Positions 12,629 through 24,702 of a DNA stretch of 64,000 nucleotides are shown piece by piece (the first letter of the stretch is position 1; every line of letters starts with the position of its first letter). The position numbers were made by a program, and so were the translations under genes. This DNA is from Paulownia fortunei (taxonomy: Eukaryota; Streptophyta; Magnoliopsida; Lamiales; Paulowniaceae): NCBI GenBank assembly GCA_019321725.1, contig CM033123.1:2364960-2428959 (forward strand). Reading direction: 5' to 3'. The notes under the pieces are model-generated. The model worked only from the letters and a program-made list of their open reading frames with translations, was not told the origin of the DNA and searched no databases.

Positions 12629-14847
12629 TTCTCGTGTTACTCTTGGTTCTTCAGTTTAAGGGGTCCTGGAACTGTTTATCCAGTTGCATAACAGTCTCAT
12701 TGTTTCTTTTGATCTCACAATTGTTGCCAAGTATATGAAAAATCATCAAAAGCAGGAATCAATGTGGCTGATTCGGGAGCCCCCCTCTTTCTATAACATC
12801 CTTCCATTTTTCTCCTCTTATGTTAGATGAGTTCTGTGAATTTCATCAGTGATATCTCAATGAAATTGAAATTTTGCTCCAATTTTTAAAATTCAGGAGA
12901 TTTAGGCACATATTCGTTATTGTTGGCTACATCTTATTATTCTTATAATACCTAGTTGTGTTGGGGTGGCCCTCCAGCCATAACTGTGAGTCTGTGGCCA
13001 AACAAATATCGGCCACAAATTTCCAGACTCCCAGCTAACTCTCACACATGAAGTCACCTAATAGGACAGTTAGCTCTCTCTGTGGCCAGCATTTTAGCCC
13101 TGAAAATTCGTAATGTATATGATATAATACATGGTGTGTTTCTGTATAAAATGTCCATAAAATAATGATATGAAGAAACAAAGTGATAGAGATGAAAATG
13201 AACTATCCTAGCTCAATAATCTTCTGCATGATGGGTAAGCTAGCAAGCATTGTGGGCTCTGGACCACAGGGTTATCATAATTAACAAATTTATGGAAAAG
13301 ATTAGCTAAGTTAATATACGGAAACCCGAAAACTGCAAGTCAGCAAGAATGTGAGAGTCACGTTAAAGTGGGTTAATGCAAGTAAGTGATTCAGTACTTT
13401 TCCCCTATTTATTGAGTTAGTTTTTAACCAGACGAGGCTGAAAGAGTTGAATGGTCCATGAAATCTTGAGAAATCAAGGCTGAATCTAACATGATTCTCA
13501 ATCCATAAAAAGGGGAATCCCACAAAACTACATTCTATCCATAGCAAGTGGGACCAATTCATTGTTTTGATTTATTGCTCTCTCGTCTCCTCTGACTAGC
13601 AACCAAAGACCCTGCTAACTACTACCGATCATCCTACTAGTTATGAATATGCAGTTTTTAAGAGGGTATTGGAGGTTGACACCAGGGGAACATGTATCAA
13701 AATCACTAAGAAAAACACTAGACTTTTGTATGTTGAGATTACCTACAACTCTTTAGTTAAGGTTCAATCTGTGTAGTAACACACAGTCAAATCAGGATTC
13801 AAAACTTTCTTTACTTGTTTACTCCATAAGCTGCAAATACCTACAATTCTCAGTTTATGGTCCATATCTTCAACAAATACTATTGTGGGCCAGTTGTATG
13901 TACAGTTTAAAAAGTTGTCACAAGAGTAGTCATTAGCATTTGCCCCATCAAATGCAACATAAGCTAATGAAACACGCTTTTTTTTCCTTGTTAGGCTTTG
14001 TTTTTTGTCCTCACATGGTTTATGTTAATGACTAACTTCTCAAAATATGGTGATTGAGTGAGGAGAAAGTTGATGGGAATCACATCAAGTGTCTGCTACA
14101 AGTGAAAAATGTGGAAATGCACAATCTTGTGAACTTTCGACTAAATTAGAATCCCAACTTTCCATTGTATTTCATCAAAGGGCCAATTATTAGAATCAAG
14201 AATCCAAAATGGTAAATATGTCACTCAATTTGGTCTAAAGGTGAGAGATAATAAGGGTACTAACTGACCCACCCAACTGCAAGATTAAGACATAAATAAA
14301 ATCATCAGCTTATTTGTCCCCAAGTGCTGTTTGCTTCAAGACTCAAAAAAGTGTTCAAGTGCAAGAGTGAAGTGTGAACCATAACTAGTGGATGAGAGAA
14401 AAAGTGCTTGTACATTCACAACCAAGTGTATATGCCCTGAAGATGAAGTCTATCTCTGGATCAGATAATCTGGGTTGTGGGTCTTTTGCTTTGCTAGCTC
14501 TTCCTCATCCCTTTCTCCACAACTGGATAATATCATAAAAACACACACTTGATGATATCTCTTTGTGGGGCTGTTCTATGGACTTATGACAGGATGGCCA
14601 ACTGACTTTCATGACCCCACCAACCCACATGCCCAGCCCATATAGTACTCTATTTGGATCCCATCCCTTTGCCATTTCTCCCCTATTTAATACACTTGGG
14701 CATCTGATTCAACTGGAGAAAAGAAAAAGGTGGTAGAGATTTAGAAATGAAAGACAAGTATCATAAGCACAATTGAAGTTCTGATAGATATTTGCTTATT
14801 TGCTAGCTACTTAAAAGCTAGCAAGCTCTTCAAGCTTCTTTAAGGAC

Positions 14848-14850
<3 letters not shown>
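12629..14850. other. Intergenic: ECR1 3' region and promoter of the next gene
   Basis: No gene seen. The ECR1 3' UTR probably fills the first few hundred bases. Around 12968-13090 there are short inverted repeats (see findings). Near 14683 a CTATTTAATA stretch could be a TATA box for the gene at 14893; this is weak. Short frames here have no family signature. Confidence 0.5.

Positions 14851-14892
<42 letters not shown>
14851..14892. repeat. (AC)21 microsatellite directly abutting a start codon
   Basis: Twenty-one perfect AC units end at 14892 and the ATG begins at 14893, so the repeat forms the last 42 bases of the 5' leader of the small gene that follows. Confidence 0.95.
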
Positions 14893-14895
<3 letters not shown>

Positions 14896-15686
14896 GAAGC
14901 TGCTTTGGAATTAGAGGATGATGTCTTCTTTAAAGACTTGAGCAAGCAAATCTCTCTTCTGATCATGGATGATGATGAAGACCCACTTGCTCATTGTCCA
15001 TCAGTAAATCTACAGGTATTTAATCATCTCCTATCTTATTTCACTTTTTTTTTTTAATCATTATCTCCTATCTTAGTTCATAACCTCCAAGAAAACTACT
15101 ATTTTTTAACTTCTGTTACTACACTAAGGTCCATCAACAAGATATAGTCATTACTCTTCGATCTAAGAAAATGATGCACATAAGTTTGTTTAATTAACTT
15201 ATCTCACACTATTTATGACAGTAATTGTTCAATGGTCGCAATGGGTCCCACTTGTTTCGTGCAACTTACCATGGACTTATAGTATTCGCCACCCCCCCAC
15301 CCCCCTCCTTTTTTTTTATTTCTTTAAATTCCTTCATTGGTGCCGGGTTATAATGAATCAAGATTTGAAAGTTTCCTTATGTTTGTTCTTTTTTTTTTTC
15401 CCCCATTTTTGAGGCCTTCACTCAAGCAATCCATCCAGCAAGACAAGCATCCTTTCTTAACTATGATCAGCAGACAAGCAGAAGAGAAAGCAAAGGCACA
15501 GGAGTTTTTATCCCTCGTTCGTCGTCGCATCCTAGAAGGAAAAATGTTAAGCAAGGAAGAGTCGCAGCCTCTGGCAACAAGTTTCAAAGGCCTAATGATC
15601 ATAACTCAAGAGGGCTTCCCTATATGGCTTATAGTGACAACATTAATCCATCACATGATCATTCATTTAACCTTAGAAGATTTTGA
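14893..15686 (+). CDS. Small conserved plant protein of unknown function
   Basis: Two exons: 14893-15015 (41 codons) and 15414-15686 (90 codons plus TGA), giving 131 aa. The second exon is read in a frame that has no long open stretch of its own, so the gene is easy to miss. The N-terminus is acidic (LELEDDVFFKDLSKQISLL, then MDDDEDPLAHCPS); the middle holds the block RRESKGTGVFIPRSSSHPRR, followed by a basic, Asn/Ser-rich tail ending in NLRRF. I recognise this pattern from short unannotated proteins of many dicots. No catalytic motif, signal peptide or membrane segment is visible. Its place between ECR1 and TSC10 matches, from memory, At5g19190 (and its copy At3g06070), which supports it as a true gene. 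The function is unknown; a nuclear or cytosolic location is only inferred from the charged composition. Confidence 0.82.
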
Positions 15687-17964
15687 TTATGATGGGATCA
15701 AGAAATGTGCTATATAACCCAATAAAAAGGAAGAAATTCAGAATCTGTTGATAGATTGTGTACAAGGAAAGATGTGTATTTGTTCTTGTAATATTGGAGC
15801 TGTATTATTGATGGTTCTTTTAGGGTATGATGATATAGTATAGTATTAGCTACTATTTCAGTCAGTGCAGAAGAATATTATTCTTTTTCTTGCCTTAATT
15901 TTGTCTCTTGATAATGATGTATCTTTTCTCTGTCAAATTTCACTTATAGTCTTTTTGAAGTATTGTCATTTTTTTATTTTTTTTTAATAATACAAGAATT
16001 AAGTACCTTTTAAATTTTACCTAAAAGTACAAAAAGAAAAATTGAATCCACGTGTAAAAGTTGAATATAATTGAACTAATACATTGGTTTTTGGGAAATT
16101 TAGCTGATGAATTGAAAGGTAAATATTAGCTAAAAGCAAACGAAGATTTCAAGAATTTGCAGTCTGCATTGGGATCTTGTAGGCCCATTTGCACTTGAAA
16201 TGATCGCTGGTCGGTGTCACTTTATTTTGATTGATGGGCAAAAAAAAAATCATTTAATTGATTAAAATTTGCATCTTCTTTAAGTTATTAATCTTTAATT
16301 ATACTATTAGATCAACGTTTACCATGACTAACATCATCAAACTAACCCGAGTCAATCCATTCAAAAAAAAAACATAGGGTAAGTTATAAAAATTATCATG
16401 AGGTTTAATAATTATAAGAAAATCAATTATTTTATATAATTACAAATAGTCCCTAAAAATATTACAAATACCTTTTTGGAATATATTTTTATTTATAAAT
16501 ATCTCTTCATTAGATGTAATTTATAAAATAAAAAGAAGTATTAATAATGCATTTATAATTTATAAATTTAAATAATTTTTTTAAAATAATCCAAACTTCA
16601 ATGTAATTTTTATAATTCACCCAAAAACATAAGAGTAACTAACTAAACCTATATATATCCACATGAGAATTATGGTCAAGCCAATAAATAATGCAATTGA
16701 TTATTCCATTTTCTCTACATTAATGTTTGGATAAATATTCACATTCTACTATTGAAGGTTTATCAAACATTTGGTTACGTATCATGTTAAAATATTGATT
16801 GGTTCCTTAGAAATCAATATTTCTAAATGCGAAATTGTATTATCATAAAATTTAGTGATGAGATGTTCAAATCTAACTCTCTTGGCAAAAGAGGTCCAAA
16901 GTAGTAAGGACGCAAGGTTGAGACCCTTAACCAAAAGTTCTTGAACTCAAGTCTAATTAAGTAAGTGTGTTTGTTTATTTATATAATAATTTATAATTAT
17001 ATTTAACATTTTAATAGTGATGTAATTTTTTGTATTTTTTTGAGTTTGAAATATAAATATAATAATTGATATATATTCGACTGTTCCTGATAAAAAAAAA
17101 AAATTCCAGTCCTTCTTGGGAAACTTTAAAATGTTTTTGCAATATTTTATGAATATTTTATTTTTCTATGCAGAAATAATCAACTTATCAAATTCTGTGC
17201 CCTGGTTTCATTTTGAAACTCATTTATATATTTTCAGTATTTTTAAATACTAAATTTTCGTATGAAAATAAAAATATGTATGGATTAATTATATTATTAT
17301 ATTGATTATATAAGTTTAAAAATAAAAATATATTTACTTTATAATGTTTGTCATATAAAAAAATATAAAATATTAATAGGTTTTAAAATAAATTTGATAC
17401 ATGTATAAAGAGACGAATAAATTTGAAAAATAAAAAAATAAAACAAATGTATTTTTCTGAAAATAGTAAAAGTCAGAAAGACTCTCTCTAAAAGTAAAAA
17501 CAAACAACAAACAGCCCCTTTACTATTCAATTATGTTTATCTTTAAGTGCTTTTTTCCCACCCTCATTATGTTAAATTCTTGCTTTCTGATTAATGTGAT
17601 TTAAATTCAAAGTTATGAATCATTTTAATGAAAGAAAAGGAAAAAAAAAAAAAAAAACCCAGCTGGGTTCATTTCAGTCCGACACCCACTTAGGAAGAAA
17701 GAAAATATTTGGTCCGAATTATGTGAGGGCCACTAAGCAAAAAGTAGATCCAGAATTTAATTGTACGTTAAAGCAAATAATGCATCATCGAATCAAATAA
17801 TTCATCCCATGACACGACAACCTTTTGTTTTTCTTTCTTTCTCTTGTTTTTCTGGTACACAAAATAATTATGGCTGAAAAATTGGACCCATATACGCCCA
17901 CCAGCATTCATGGCAGGTAAATTTACCACCAAGTCACATCACCAAAAGTACATATATATATATA

Positions 17965-18008
17965 TAGATATTATTGAAATTATTTATAGATATTATTGAA
18001 ATTATTTT
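17965..18008. repeat. 22-bp tandem repeat, two copies
   Basis: The unit TAGATATTATTGAAATTATT plus two bases occurs twice in a row, next to a short (TA)n run. It is AT-rich and lies in intergenic DNA. Confidence 0.8.
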
Positions 18009-18310
18009 ACAGTAACAGGATTAAATGCAAACCATTCAATTTAATATTTGGATATTTAATCATAATGGTCCCCTTAATCCACTTATGAATAGATCTAAAA
18101 TCTTCACTTGGTACATCCTTTTGCAATTAGTACAACAATAACTAGTAAATAATTGAATATTTTAAAGGGATAATTATGGGATGTTTTTTGAAGGGAAATT
18201 TCAATCAGCAGTGGGGGAAAAAAAAACCAAGTGAAAATTGAACGAGCAAATAGGAAATAGATAAATTGTAGAAGATCAGTAGAAAGTAATCCACTTGCCT
18301 TGAATTTATT

Positions 18311-18656
18311 GAGGCTTTGTTTGGATTTGTAGTTGGGATTATAAAGATTATATTGATAATGTAGAATTATACTGTTTATGAATTATTTAATATAGTGAAA
18401 AAATATATTTGAATTATAGAATTAAAAATGTAAAAATTTTGATTAAAATCATTATCCTTTATTTGGAATGAATGATTAGATAATATTAGTAGGAAAGTGT
18501 CAAAACAGTTTTGAAATAAATTCAAATAAAGATGGTCTCTTTTCATACAACTGCTGACAACGCACTTTCTATACGAGAGAAAGACAACAGTGTTTTTGCT
18601 ATTATTTTTTTTCAAATCACATCTTCATTTTTTTGAATTTTTTTATACAAAGCCTC
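18311..18656. mobile_element. Possible MITE-like element with 10-bp terminal inverted repeats
   Basis: GAGGCTTTGT at 18311-18320 is mirrored by ACAAAGCCTC at 18647-18656, enclosing about 346 bp of AT-rich, non-coding DNA. The 5' end continues TTGGATTTG, a wording common at MITE ends in plants. I see no clear target-site duplication, so the call rests on the inverted ends and size only. It could be an old element or chance. Confidence 0.35.
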
Positions 18657-20657
18657 GTGTTCATCATTTTCAATCCCAGAAGTAAGTTTCTAGCATTTTC
18701 TTGGGACTTTAATTCAGCTCGAAAAGGAAAGGGGTAATCGGGTCTACTGTCCGTTACGTACTCAAGTCCAACTTCTCAGTTATATAATAAATTCAACCCA
18801 ATTCCTCGTAACAAATGACCTAAATTTATTTATTTGTTAAGATGTCATAAAATAATATTTTATTTCTTAAAATATGAATCTTTATCAATCAATGATAGAT
18901 TATAGTAATACTCAACCAATAATTTTGATAGTAATAATATAAAATTATAGAACATTTTCACTTATTCAAAGTTTGATCTAAAATTTCATCACTATCAAAA
19001 TATTAGAACCATTAAAAAATGGATTATTTTTATTTTATTTTGTGGGAAGGGATGTGGGGTGGGGTGGGGGGTGGTTTTGTATAATATTCTCTCATAGTTG
19101 AAATTAGAAGGAGAAAGAAAAACCAAATATAGTTGAGTACCCCAAGATTGACTTCAAGTCAATGCAAGTCTTCCCTCAAGTATGCCCCTCCACGACACTT
19201 TGCATCAAGAGACCCACAGCCATCCTCGTCATGGTTAAAAAGCAGTCCGAAAAAAAACATAGTCAAGTTGAAAATGAATCAAGAATGAAAGAAAGGGGTG
19301 TGGATAACTAATAATGACTTTTTGACAAACTTAAAGGTAAAATTTCCCTTATTCTATTTAGATTGATAGAGGGTCGAAAGTCGTTGAATAAATTTATCTC
19401 AGTTTAAAAACTTTATAGAATTTTACAAGACAAGGAAAAAATAAAATAGTTTGAGAAGAGCGAAATAGGAATAATAGAATACTAGTGCAGAAATTGAAAT
19501 ATTTTATGCAATAATTTAAATTGAAATTTTACATCATATGCAGAAAAAAAATATACTTTTGTGGCAAGAAAAATATAATAAATGGCTGTCCAAGTATTTT
19601 AAATTCATTACACATGTTGATAAATTCAATCGACACATATGGGATTGGTTGAGAATTCTTGTTCTTGATTTACTGAGAACAATTTGATCCTGATTTGGTG
19701 AATTGGTGTTTGGAAGTAATTTTAAGCCAAATTATTCCTCAATTTGGAGTTATTCTATGAGGAAAACAAACGTTAAAACGAAGAAACAAAATCAAAGAAA
19801 TACAAATTCCCAAAATTATTTAGTTGTCTAATAACGAGGAGGAGGGAGGCTATAATTGTAGCCAGTAGGAGCCGAAGATATGAACAAATAAATCATTTCC
19901 TCATGCTTTTCTCTCGTTTTTCTCTCTCTTTCTTTCTTTTTTTTTTAGGAAAATGAGTTTTTTCCTTTTACATAATATTCCTTTCTCAAATTTTATTTTC
20001 CATATTGTGTTTTTCCGGCAACCCAACAATCAAATTTGTTCTATTATTACTTTCCCACTAAAATATGTTAGCATCATTAAAAAGTAAGTAAAGTAACTTA
20101 AGTCTTAAACTTATTTTATTCATCTGTGTAAATAATGGATCGATCAATTGTGAAAAATACAGAAGTATTTGTTTAAACTATGTCTTAGCATTTCCGATCA
20201 CAAAGTATAATCCAACAATTTTAAATTATTTATTGTAATTGATATTTTATTTTTTATTATAATATTATTAATATATATTAAATATATAAATTAATATCAT
20301 TAAAATTTACTTGATATATTTTAATTATATTATAATAAAAAATAAAATATTAATTATAATAGAGAATAAATGATGTAAATTGAACAACTATGATCAAGAT
20401 TAGTTCCCATGTCATTTCGGGTTTTTTTTTCCGGAAATGCTTTAATTTTTATCTTTACAGTCAGGAAAAGGAATTTTCCATCTCATTTCCACCACCCCAC
20501 TTTTCCTAACCAGACCACAATGTCCTCGTATCAAACACAATCAGCTTTCGAGGAAAACAACGTAATTCCCCCAAACAAACGACATCGTAAATCTTCTTAT
20601 TTATTACTGTTAAAAAAAATTCACCTTTCCGAACCTCCTGAGCAAAACAATTCTCCA

Positions 20658-23271
20658 ATGGCGGAAGTGTATTTCTCCTTCTTCTCTCTGGTTGTCCTCA
20701 TCCCACTCTCCCTCCTCCTCCTCCTCTACTTTATTGTCCGCCCCAAGCCCGTCCGCGTCCCAATCAAGAACCGCCACGTGTTCATCACGGGCGGCTCCAG
20801 CGGCATCGGCCTCGCCCTAGCCCAGCTCTGCGCCCACCAAGGCGCTGACGTCACCCTCCTCGCCCGCAACGTCAGCAAGCTCGAAGAAGCCAAGCAATCA
20901 ATCAAGCTCGCCACGGGGCGTGACGTCAGCGTCTTCAGCGCTGACGTCAGGGACTACGACGCCGTCAAACGCGTGATCGAGGAGGCGGGGCCGATCGACG
21001 TGCTCGTGTGCAATCATGGGGTCTACTTACCGCAGGAGCTGGAGGATCAGGAGCTGGAGGAGATTAAGTTTATGATCGATGTGAATTTGACGGGGACTTT
21101 TCATTTGATTAAGGCCGCTTTGCCCGGTATGAAGAAGAGTCGGGCCGAACGGGGCCCCGGTTCAATTGCTATTATGTCTTCTCAGGCGGGTCAGGTATAA
21201 TTACATAATTGTAACAAGCACAAATTTGGTTCTCTGTTTCTTGGATAGAATTGTTGATTGATTTTCCTCTCCAAAAATCGTACTTTAAACGGATCCAATG
21301 TTTGGTTCAAGTGATGTGTGAATTTTTATGAATTACAAACTGTTAGATGTGAAATTCAAGGAGCTGGTGTTTTCGTTTGTTACTAAGATAATTATTTTAG
21401 TCTGTGGGAGGAACAAAAAAGGTTTTGAATTGAAATTCAGTGAACTAATACTTGTCTTCTTATTCAGGCTTGTTAGTCTTGAATTGGGATTTGGTAAGCT
21501 TTCAATGCCCGATCCGTTTTTCTTTTTATATTTTTTCAGTCTATCAAAGGTTGTCTGTGTTTTTTAAGGTTTTTTCACCACCATAATGTAGTCAATCTTT
21601 TGTTTTACTGCATTGTTCACTCTTCATGAAAATATTATTGAACTGGGAAGTATTCTTCATAATGAGCTTGTATTTAATTTGTGAATAATTGTTTTGATTA
21701 GCATATATGTCTTTGTGTCAGTGTAGGTAGGTGAATTACTTACAGTGCAACACATTAAATCGACGTTCTTGTGAGTCCTGTAGGCAATTGCATACTTTTT
21801 CTTCTAAGCTAGGAATTACAGGACTATTGCCATCTCTGCAATTAGGAAAAAGTTGTGCTGCTAGCTAGAATTAATATGAAGTTGATGTGGATGTTCTGTG
21901 CATTTGCTTTAACTTGCTTATCTCACAAATAAGCTGAAAAAAGTTAGAAGCATCCTTTTCCGTAACCTTTCAGCTAATTGCATTTTCAATAATGCTTAAG
22001 AGAGTCATTCAGATCAAAATGCCTCAAATCATTTTTATATCCAAAATTACACCCTATCAAAACTATGCAAAAATATCAATAATGAATTAGAGAGAGAAAT
22101 ATGGGGAATTAATTATGTCTGCTCATTTCTATAGGTATTTTTGGTTTTGAATCTGAAAAATAATTCTTGATTTGTATAACATTTCTATTTTTTCACCTTG
22201 TCATGGTTTACTTTTGGTTAATTTGGTTCAGGTTGGCATTTACGGTTATACAGCTTATTCAGCTAGTAAGTTTGGCCTCAAGGGTTTGGCAGAAGCACTG
22301 CAACATGAGATTATAGCAGACAACATTCATGTCTCCCTCATCTTCCCTCCAGACACTGAAACTCCTGGTTTTGTGGAAGGTCAAAAATCTTCTTATAATC
22401 CTACTTGTGAATTGCACAACATGCATCTTTCTATTGTTTCTTATGATTGCATTATTAGTTGCTGGATTACATCATTCACTTTATATTTTTGGTAGTATAC
22501 TGTGCTTAAAGTTTGTTGAATGGTTTCTCTGGGCTGAGATTAGAATATTGTGTAATGAAAAAATAGAGAGCAAAAATAGAAGTCAGCTTCCTTCAGCACA
22601 ACTTGATAGGAAATAAGAAGTTAGCTTTGTGGCATATCCCGACAGCCAAACACAAAGCATTTATTGATGTACCCAGGATATCAGACAGCTAAATGCTATT
22701 TGCCCTTTTGTAAAGGTTGTGAAGCAAATTTAATGATAGTTAGATGCATTAGACATCTTTAAATCTGATGATCCTACCTGCTTTCTGCATAAGTCTGATA
22801 CAGTCGGTGGTCTCTTTTCTTTAGGTGCACACCACAATTTCTCCTGAAGTTAAAAACAAATTTCATCCTTTTCTTGTATCTCAGATATTCAATTCCTACC
22901 TTTTTGTGAATGTATCTTTATCTTATTGACATTTTCATTTCCCTATATGAAACTGCCATTGAAATTTATCTCCTGATGGCAGAGAACAAAAGAAGGCCAC
23001 AACTAACCAGTATAATAGCAGCTTCCTCTGGTGCAATGAAGGCCGATGAAGTCGCCAAAAAATCTCTGAATGGAATTCAGTCAGGCACTTTTATTGTTGC
23101 CTGCAACTTTGAGGGATTCTTACTTTCTGTGGCAACTGCTGGTCTATCCCCCAGAGATCATATTTGATGGCATTTGTGGAGGTAATGACTGCTGGTGTAA
23201 TGCGTCTAGCTGGCCTTTTTTTCCAGTGGAATTGGTATGGGAGCATTGAGAAGTGGCACGCAAAGAAGTAG
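20658..23271 (+). CDS. TSC10: 3-ketodihydrosphinganine reductase (TSC10/KDSR), apparent frameshift near 3' end
   Basis: Exons 20658-21194, 22232-22379 and 22983 onward. The enzyme is an NADPH-dependent SDR of the ER membrane that reduces 3-ketosphinganine to sphinganine, step two of sphingoid base synthesis. Visible: a hydrophobic N-terminal anchor (residues 6-27), the cofactor motif TGGSSGIG (44-51), CNHGVY, catalytic Ser near 174-175 and YSASK (Y188, K192), then the family block IIAASSG and CNFEGFLL. The literal frame stops at 23167 (289 aa). One frame over, without ATG being needed, the expected tail continues (MAFVEVMTAGVMRLAGLFFQ, then WNWYGSIEKW) to a TAG at 23269-23271. The switch falls at a run of five C (23148-23152), where one C seems missing. 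The lost part is the C-terminal membrane-associated tail, not the catalytic core. It may be an assembly error, a real allele, or unseen splicing. Exon 1 is far more GC-rich than its neighbours. Confidence 0.88.
20775..20949. promoter_or_regulatory. Cluster of bZIP-type palindromes inside TSC10 exon 1
   Basis: A G-box core CACGTG at 20775-20780 is followed by three perfect TGACGTCA palindromes at 20846-20853, 20921-20928 and 20942-20949. These match the binding cores of plant bZIP factors. They also encode Asp-Val dipeptides in a GC-rich exon, so a regulatory role is only possible, not shown. Confidence 0.3.
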
Positions 23272-24065
23272 TGTTACATGGAGTTCTAAATGATTTAGAA
23301 AAAGAGGAACTGGTAATTGCCATTGTTGAGTTCCACTTTGCGTCCGCAAGGGATTGCTTGAACAGCTAAGATTGGCTTCCCATCTGATATATTTCTGTAG
23401 CATAAACTGTGGGATCTTGAAAGTTTTGTGTCTTGCTTGGATATTTTTACTTGTAGCAGTTGTATTTGGTTATGTTATTGTGCCTCTAACCGTGATCTGG
23501 GAAAACTCAAGCTTCAACCATTACAATTTTGGCAGCTGAAGCACTCTCTTCCGTTGCACTCCCTGCATGTTTGTAATTATGTGAAATTTCAAACTTCTTT
23601 TGATAGGACGAAGTGAACGTCGTAGCCAAAGAAAAACAAATGGTGATCTGCATCGTTTTCTTGAATGTAACTTTCTTGTCATCATGTATCAAATTTTTGT
23701 AAGGTGTAAAACAGGTTCTGATCCGGGAGAAACTCTTCCCTGCCATAAATGTATGTGTCTATGGTGATAGTTTGAGTTCGTTCAAACTTTGGCCGGATGA
23801 AATATCAGAATTAGTTGGTTTGGAAAAGGGATCAGAAGGTGCTGCATCTTCTATTTGACTCGTGTAGCTATTGGATGGAATGAAAATTTTTAGCAGTAGT
23901 TTTCATTTTCTTAAAAACATATTTGCATCGGCCAATGTGGCTGGCTGGCTAACTAATGTTTGCCTATTTAATTTTTAGACGTCAAAATTGGAATTATAAA
24001 TTGGAGTGTATTTGATAACCTTGAAATCACACTATTAATTTTTAAGAGATTATAATATGTAATGT

Positions 24066-24260
24066 GGGTACTTAGGTCATGCTATTAATTTACCTTGTCA
24101 AAAATTATTCCCTTATTATGTAATAATCGTGCTTCCAACTATTTGGGTACTTAGGTCACATTCCATCTATTTATGTAAAAATCAAAATAAATGTATGTGA
24201 TATTTATGTAAGAGTCAGAATATAATTAGGTTACTTAGGTCATACTATTTATGTAGTAGT
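24066..24260. repeat. Degenerate tandem repeat, about 80-bp period, three copies
   Basis: The phrase GGGTACTTAGGTCA, or a one-base variant, recurs at 24066, 24145 and 24229 and is followed each time by a similar CAT..TATTTATGTA-like stretch. It sits upstream of the first SDR gene. Confidence 0.6.
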
Positions 24261-24702
24261 AGTGATTCAACTAAAAGATCACATTCCATCTTGCGTCTTT
24301 AGCGTCCCATTTCTGCTGGCCTAAAAGCCTTGAAGCCAAATATCATTTCCCCTTTTTCATAGTTGAAATACAACTTTTTGATATACATCTTACGCATAAC
24401 ATATACCAATTCACCAAATATATTTATAGAAAAAAAAAAAAAAAAGAAGGAACCAAGAAAACAACATTCCTTCAATAGATTAATCAAATCTTTAAAAGCG
24501 CTATGTTGATGGCATTTTTCGTTATTAATGCGCCATTTATATCCAACAGAGAAATTCAAGCTAAGTATGAGATTGTACATTGTCTCATTCAAAACAAGGT
24601 TGCCACATAAAGAAAACCTGTAGGACACATGGCAATGTTGCATGCTGCAGCTCTTAACTCTTGCATGCCCACCTTCCAATTTTCTATTTTCAGTAGCTTT
24701 AA

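Larger units (their letters stand above)
15687..20657. other. Long AT-rich intergenic region
   Basis: No gene is recognisable. The region is extremely AT-rich, with several A/T homopolymers, a short tandem repeat at 17965 and a MITE-like element at 18311. From 20409 the frame of the downstream TSC10 gene is open with an ATG at 20409 and another at 20520, giving up to 83 possible extra N-terminal codons (see findings). I place the true start at 20658, so 20409-20657 is most likely 5' leader. Confidence 0.5.
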
